A stretch of DNA of 45,341 nt, taken from assembly GCA_947453645.1 (NCBI GenBank), contig CANGHG010000001.1:1-45341 (forward strand). Reading direction: 5' to 3'. Every line of letters starts with the position of its first letter. Within the stretch, counting starts at the first letter, position 1. The DNA is from Comamonadaceae bacterium. GTDB taxonomy: Bacteria > Pseudomonadota > Gammaproteobacteria > Burkholderiales > Burkholderiaceae_C. The notes under the pieces are model-generated. The model saw only the letters and a list, made by a program, of their open reading frames with translations, was not told the origin of the DNA and did no database searches. Shown piece after piece: positions 42,593-45,341 of the stretch. The position numbers and the translations under genes are program-made.

Positions 42593-42701
42593 GCACCCCC
42601 CGAGCTTGGATGTGGCCTTTAGCGCTATTCCAAACCCAGTTGCACGCATTCTAAAGCGCCAGCCGTCTTCAACGGCGCCTTGGACACATTCAGGACATAC
42701 T

Positions 42702-44033
42702 TTGTCAGTACACCCACCTTCCGATTTGAACGACGACTTGCCCAGCGCCAAAACTTGGCTGCCCAGCATCGCCGTGATATTGCTGTTGGTCACTGGTGGT
42801 GCTTTTGCGGTGGCCGGTCTCACGGTGGCTGACCAACCCGTTGCGGTACGCCAATTGGTAGAAACTGTGAGTTCCTTGGGCATGGACGCGCAAATTCAAA
42901 GCCTGAGCACCAGCAGTTTGCATTTGTTCCGCACGGATACCTCCAGAGCCAGTGACACCGCCGAAAGCATGTTGGCCCGCATGGGCATGACCGACAAAGC
43001 GGCCGCAGACTTCATGCGCAGCAACCCTTTGGTTCGACAAGGTTTGTTGGGCCGTGCAGGTCGTTTGCTCAGCGCGGAGACCGACGAAGACAACCACTTG
43101 CTCAAACTGACTGCTCGATGGGCAACAGACAGCAACAACCATTTCCAACGCTTGGTCATCGAGCAAAACGGACAAGGTTTTGTTGTCCGACTCGAAACTG
43201 GCGAACTCAAAGCCTCGATCAAACTGTCTGGCGGCCTTATTCAAACCTCCTTGTTTGCTGCCACAGATGATGCGCGCATCCCTGACAGCATCGCCATGCA
43301 GTTGGCCGAAATTTTTTCTGGTGAAATCGATTTCCACCGTTCTCTGCGCAAAGGTGACCAATTCACGGTCATTTACGAAACACTGGAAGCCGATGGTGAA
43401 CCGCTGAAACCGGGCAAGGTGTTGAGTGCTGAATTTGTCAATAAAGGCAAGCCTTACCAAGCCATGTGGTTTCAGGAGTCTGCCGACAAGCCAGGTGGTT
43501 ATTACAACTTGAGCGGTCAAAGCCTTCGTCGCGCTTATCTGGCTTCACCCCTCGCGTTTTCTCGTGTGACCAGTGGATTCAGCATGCGCTTTCACCCCAT
43601 TTTGCAAACATGGCGCGCCCACCTGGGCGTGGACTATGCAGCACCGCAAGGCACACCGGTTCGCAATGTGGGCATAGGCGTGGTGGAAAGTGCTGGTGTC
43701 ATGGGCGGCTATGGCAATGCCGTGGTCGTCAAACACAACAATGGACACAGCACGGTCTATGCCCATTTGAGCAAGATGTTGGTCAAACGCGGTCAAAGTG
43801 TGAGCCAAGGTCAAACTCTGGGCCTCGTAGGCGCCACCGGTTGGGCCACTGGACCGCATTTGCACTTTGAATTCCGCGTCAATGGCAAACACCAAGATCC
43901 GCTGTCATTGGCTCGTCAAAGCGAAACCATCCCTGTGCCTGCCCACGCACGTGGTCGTTTCGACATCCAAGCCAAAGAAGTGGCACAACAGCTGAATGCC
44001 CCTGCTGTTGCGTTTGCCAATACCAACCCCTGA
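42702..44033 (+). CDS. M23-family zinc metalloendopeptidase, membrane-anchored
   Basis: Cell-wall endopeptidase or activator of the LytM/M23 family. From TTG at 42702 the product has 443 residues: a short cytosolic stretch (MSVHPPSDLNDDLPSAKTWL), one membrane helix (PSIAVILLLVTGGAFAVAGL), a periplasmic region, an OapA/Csd3-like middle domain (GEIDFHRSLRKGDQFTVIYE), and the M23 domain. Zinc ligands are complete: HLGVDYAA (His, Asp), YAHLS and HLHFEF. The frame is open upstream to 42519, but that part overlaps tyrS and reads unlike the family. AGGA six bases before TTG 42702 supports this start, with ATG 42564 as the alternative. anmK follows 9 bases later. Confidence 0.88.
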   Translation: MSVHPPSDLNDDLPSAKTWLPSIAVILLLVTGGAFAVAGLTVADQPVAVRQLVETVSSLGMDAQIQSLSTSSLHLFRTDTSRASDTAESMLARMGMTDKAAADFMRSNPLVRQGLLGRAGRLLSAETDEDNHLLKLTARWATDSNNHFQRLVIEQNGQGFVVRLETGELKASIKLSGGLIQTSLFAATDDARIPDSIAMQLAEIFSGEIDFHRSLRKGDQFTVIYETLEADGEPLKPGKVLSAEFVNKGKPYQAMWFQESADKPGGYYNLSGQSLRRAYLASPLAFSRVTSGFSMRFHPILQTWRAHLGVDYAAPQGTPVRNVGIGVVESAGVMGGYGNAVVVKHNNGHSTVYAHLSKMLVKRGQSVSQGQTLGLVGATGWATGPHLHFEFRVNGKHQDPLSLARQSETIPVPAHARGRFDIQAKEVAQQLNAPAVAFANTNP

Positions 44034-44042
44034 TCGGTCTTC

Positions 44043-45146
44043 ATGAGCACGCTGTTCCTGGGCGTGATGTCAGGCACCTCACTCGATGGTGTCGATGCAG
44101 TGTTGATGGATTTTGCAAATGGCATGCAGTCCAAGGGACATGCATCGTTGCCCATGCCTGCCGCTTTACGCGACACCTTTGCCCAACTCAATCACTCTGG
44201 TCCCAATGAACTGCATGAAGCAGCTTTGGCGGCCAATGCCTTGGCTCAGCTTTATGCGCAAGTGGTTCATGACCTGCTAGATCATGTTGGTTTGAAGGCT
44301 GAAGACATTTCGGCGATGGGTGCTCATGGACAAACAGTGAGGCACCAACCCCTGTTGCACGATGGCATTGGCTACACCTTGCAACTCAACAACCCACCAT
44401 TGCTGGCAGAACTGACCGGCATTCGTGTGGTGGCAGATTTCCGTTCGAGAGACCTGGCAGCTGGTGGGCAAGGGGCCCCCTTGGTGCCTGCTTTCCACCA
44501 ACATCTGTTTGCCCGCGAGGGGGAAACGGTGGCTGTTCTCAACATCGGCGGCATGTCCAACATCAGCATCTTGCGAAACCAAGAAGTGATTGGCTTTGAT
44601 TGTGGCCCTGGCAACGTTTTGATGGATCTGTGGTGCCATCAACAGACTGGCCAGCACTTTGACCAAGATGGTCAATGGGCGGCTTCTGGCCATGTATCCG
44701 ATGCACTTTTGAAAGCACTGCTGAGCGATCCTTTTTTCAGCATGCCCCCACCTAAAAGCACAGGGCGTGATTTGTTTCATGCAAACTGGCTCCATCGCCA
44801 TTTACAAAGTTTTTCATCTGTACCACCGGCTGACGTGCAAACCACGCTCACTGCCCTCACCGCACACAGTTGCGCCAACGAGGTGTTGCGACATGCGCCT
44901 GAGTCAACTCATTTGCTGGTCTGTGGTGGTGGGGTGTTCAACATGGTGTTGATGCAGCAGCTGCAAGCACTGTTGCCAACTGTCATGGTCTCCAGCACCG
45001 AAGCTCACGGCTTGCCGCCCATGCAAGTAGAAGCCGCGGCGTTTGCTTGGTTGGCCCGCCAAACCTTGCTCAACTTGCCTGGCAACTTGCCAGCCGTGAC
45101 AGGCGCTAGAGGGCCACGGGTCCTTGGTGCCATTTACCCTGCTTGA
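44043..45146 (+). CDS. anmK: AnmK, anhydro-N-acetylmuramic acid kinase
   Basis: Cytosolic sugar kinase of the ASKHA fold that hydrolyses and phosphorylates 1,6-anhydro-MurNAc to MurNAc-6-phosphate in peptidoglycan recycling. The 367 residues begin MSTLFLGVMSGTSLDGVDAV, with the phosphate-binding GTSLDG at 11-16. GAHGQTVRH and the catalytic DFRSRDLAAGGQGAP segment (132 onward) follow, then VLNIGGMSNIS and LLVCGGGVFN. Length is normal. It lies 9 bases after the M23 peptidase gene, joining wall cutting with recovery of its product. Behind the stop the sequence runs into half of a terminator and then an insertion sequence. Confidence 0.95.
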   Translation: MSTLFLGVMSGTSLDGVDAVLMDFANGMQSKGHASLPMPAALRDTFAQLNHSGPNELHEAALAANALAQLYAQVVHDLLDHVGLKAEDISAMGAHGQTVRHQPLLHDGIGYTLQLNNPPLLAELTGIRVVADFRSRDLAAGGQGAPLVPAFHQHLFAREGETVAVLNIGGMSNISILRNQEVIGFDCGPGNVLMDLWCHQQTGQHFDQDGQWAASGHVSDALLKALLSDPFFSMPPPKSTGRDLFHANWLHRHLQSFSSVPPADVQTTLTALTAHSCANEVLRHAPESTHLLVCGGGVFNMVLMQQLQALLPTVMVSSTEAHGLPPMQVEAAAFAWLARQTLLNLPGNLPAVTGARGPRVLGAIYPA

Positions 45147-45164
45147 TCTGGGGCTCAAGACATG

Positions 45165-45176
45165 AAAAAACCCGCC
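45165..45176 (+). terminator. Half of an intrinsic terminator behind anmK, apparently interrupted
   Basis: AAAAAACCCGCC at 45165-45176 has the look of the left side of a bidirectional terminator (A-run plus GC stem arm), 19 bases after the anmK stop. The matching GGCGGG-TTTTTT arm is not found; the IS end begins at 45179, two bases after the arm. Insertion into the loop is the simplest reading. Confidence 0.4.
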
Positions 45177-45178
45177 TA

Positions 45179-45341
45179 TGAACTGACCCCCTATAGTTGG
45201 ACGGTTTAACTAGGCTACTTTAAGGGACTGAATTCTGTATTGCACAGGACTCAGTCCCTTTAGTTTTTCCTTGATCCGATCGTGGTTGTAATACTTCATG
45301 TATTCATCCAACCCCGTCTTGAACGCCTCCACGCTCTCGAA
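45179..45341 (-). mobile_element. IS3-family insertion sequence, right end (partial)
   Basis: The element edge TGAACTGACCCCCTATAGTT begins at 45179 and resembles the terminal repeat of the IS3 family, IS150-like subgroup. It is followed by the 3' end of a transposase gene read on the minus strand. The other end and the target duplication are outside the window. Confidence 0.85.
45210..45341 (-). CDS. IS3-family transposase OrfB, C-terminal fragment (cut by window edge)
   Basis: The last 43 codons of a DDE integrase-type transposase are in frame up to the window edge. The readable part is FESVEAFKTGLDEYMKYYNH, then DRIKEKLKGLSPVQYRIQSL and a stop. The Y-Y-N-x-x-R-I and LKGLSPVQYR pattern is that of IS150-group OrfB (rve domain end). 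The catalytic residues are outside the window, so whether the element is intact cannot be said. The gene ends 31 bases inside the IS terminus, as usual for this family. Confidence 0.88.
   Translation of the reverse strand, partial: FESVEAFKTGLDEYMKYYNHDRIKEKLKGLSPVQYRIQSLKVA

Noticed and set aside
42519-42701. N-terminal extension of the M23 peptidase from 42519 or ATG 42564
   Set aside because: It overlaps tyrS or reads unlike the family; a ribosome site before TTG 42702 and a membrane helix just after it support the shorter form.
1-45341. CRISPR arrays, tRNA or rRNA genes, prophage
   Set aside because: No regularly spaced repeats, cloverleaf-like genes, rRNA segments or phage structural genes were recognised; all space is filled by the listed genes.

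Overview
The window reads as a chromosomal segment of a betaproteobacterium of the order Burkholderiales, most likely a freshwater Comamonadaceae member (Limnohabitans/Rhodoferax-like). This is inferred from protein style (for example the acyl-CoA dehydrogenase starting MPQYTPPLRDMQFV, the PhoH starting MILRH, a DUF2917 protein next to a LysR gene and a DUF6279 lipoprotein) and from the moderately GC-rich, very compact gene packing. No rRNA, tRNA, CRISPR array or prophage was seen. Apart from one AT-rich island and one insertion sequence at the right edge, the window looks like core chromosome. No stretch longer than 300 bases lacks a gene.

Layout. (1) 1-6294, minus strand: a cupin protein, a TRAP transporter (DctP binding protein and a fused DctQM permease), then hisC-hisB-hisH-hisA (hisA runs off the left edge). 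(2) 6423-16656: an acyclic-terpene (citronellol/geraniol-type) utilisation locus. atuA lies on the plus strand and faces a minus-strand train of acyl-CoA dehydrogenase, TIGR03084 DinB-fold metalloprotein, DUF2156 protein, atuC, atuD, atuF and atuE. The train continues without real gaps from glmU-glmS, a DODA-type dioxygenase and a lipocalin. (3) 21304-24592: a DUF6279 lipoprotein, a metallo-beta-lactamase-fold protein with an altered zinc motif, a DUF2917 protein and a divergent LysR regulator. (4) 24586-30858: 5-formyl-THF cyclo-ligase, a soluble lytic transglycosylase, an Atm1-type ABC exporter, a YciA-like thioesterase, a GcvA-like LysR regulator and an NTF2-like protein. (5) 30851-34541, minus: a small acyl-CoA operon (TetR regulator, long acyl-CoA dehydrogenase, DUF2147 protein, enoyl-CoA isomerase-like protein). 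(6) 34542-34824: an AT-rich island with an unannotated 52-residue membrane miniprotein. (7) 34825-41303: histidine phosphatase, ruvAB, tautomerase-phoH-ybeY, dbpA and a cation diffusion facilitator. (8) 41317-45146: tyrS, an M23 endopeptidase and anmK. (9) From 45179: the end of an IS3-family element with the C-terminus of its transposase.

How the genes work together. Two themes recur. The first is CoA-ester catabolism: the atu-like locus carries the dehydrogenase, the two-subunit carboxylase and the hydratase needed to shorten 3-methyl-branched acyclic isoprenoid acyl-CoAs, and a separate TetR-controlled operon handles straight-chain or unsaturated acyl-CoAs. The second is cell-wall turnover: GlmS/GlmU make UDP-GlcNAc, the lytic transglycosylase and the M23 peptidase cut peptidoglycan, and AnmK recovers the resulting anhydro-MurNAc. 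Convergent neighbours repeatedly overlap at their 3' ends by 4 to 38 bases, and several operon junctions are ATGA overlaps, consistent with a streamlined genome.

The most interesting items are the extended atu-like cluster with its TIGR03084 protein, the AT-rich miniprotein island beside a likely TetR operator, the zinc-site-altered metallo-beta-lactamase-fold protein, the glmU/lipoprotein start codons that share one CATG, and the IS insertion that seems to have split an intrinsic terminator. All identifications come from reading translated motifs by eye; no database search was run.
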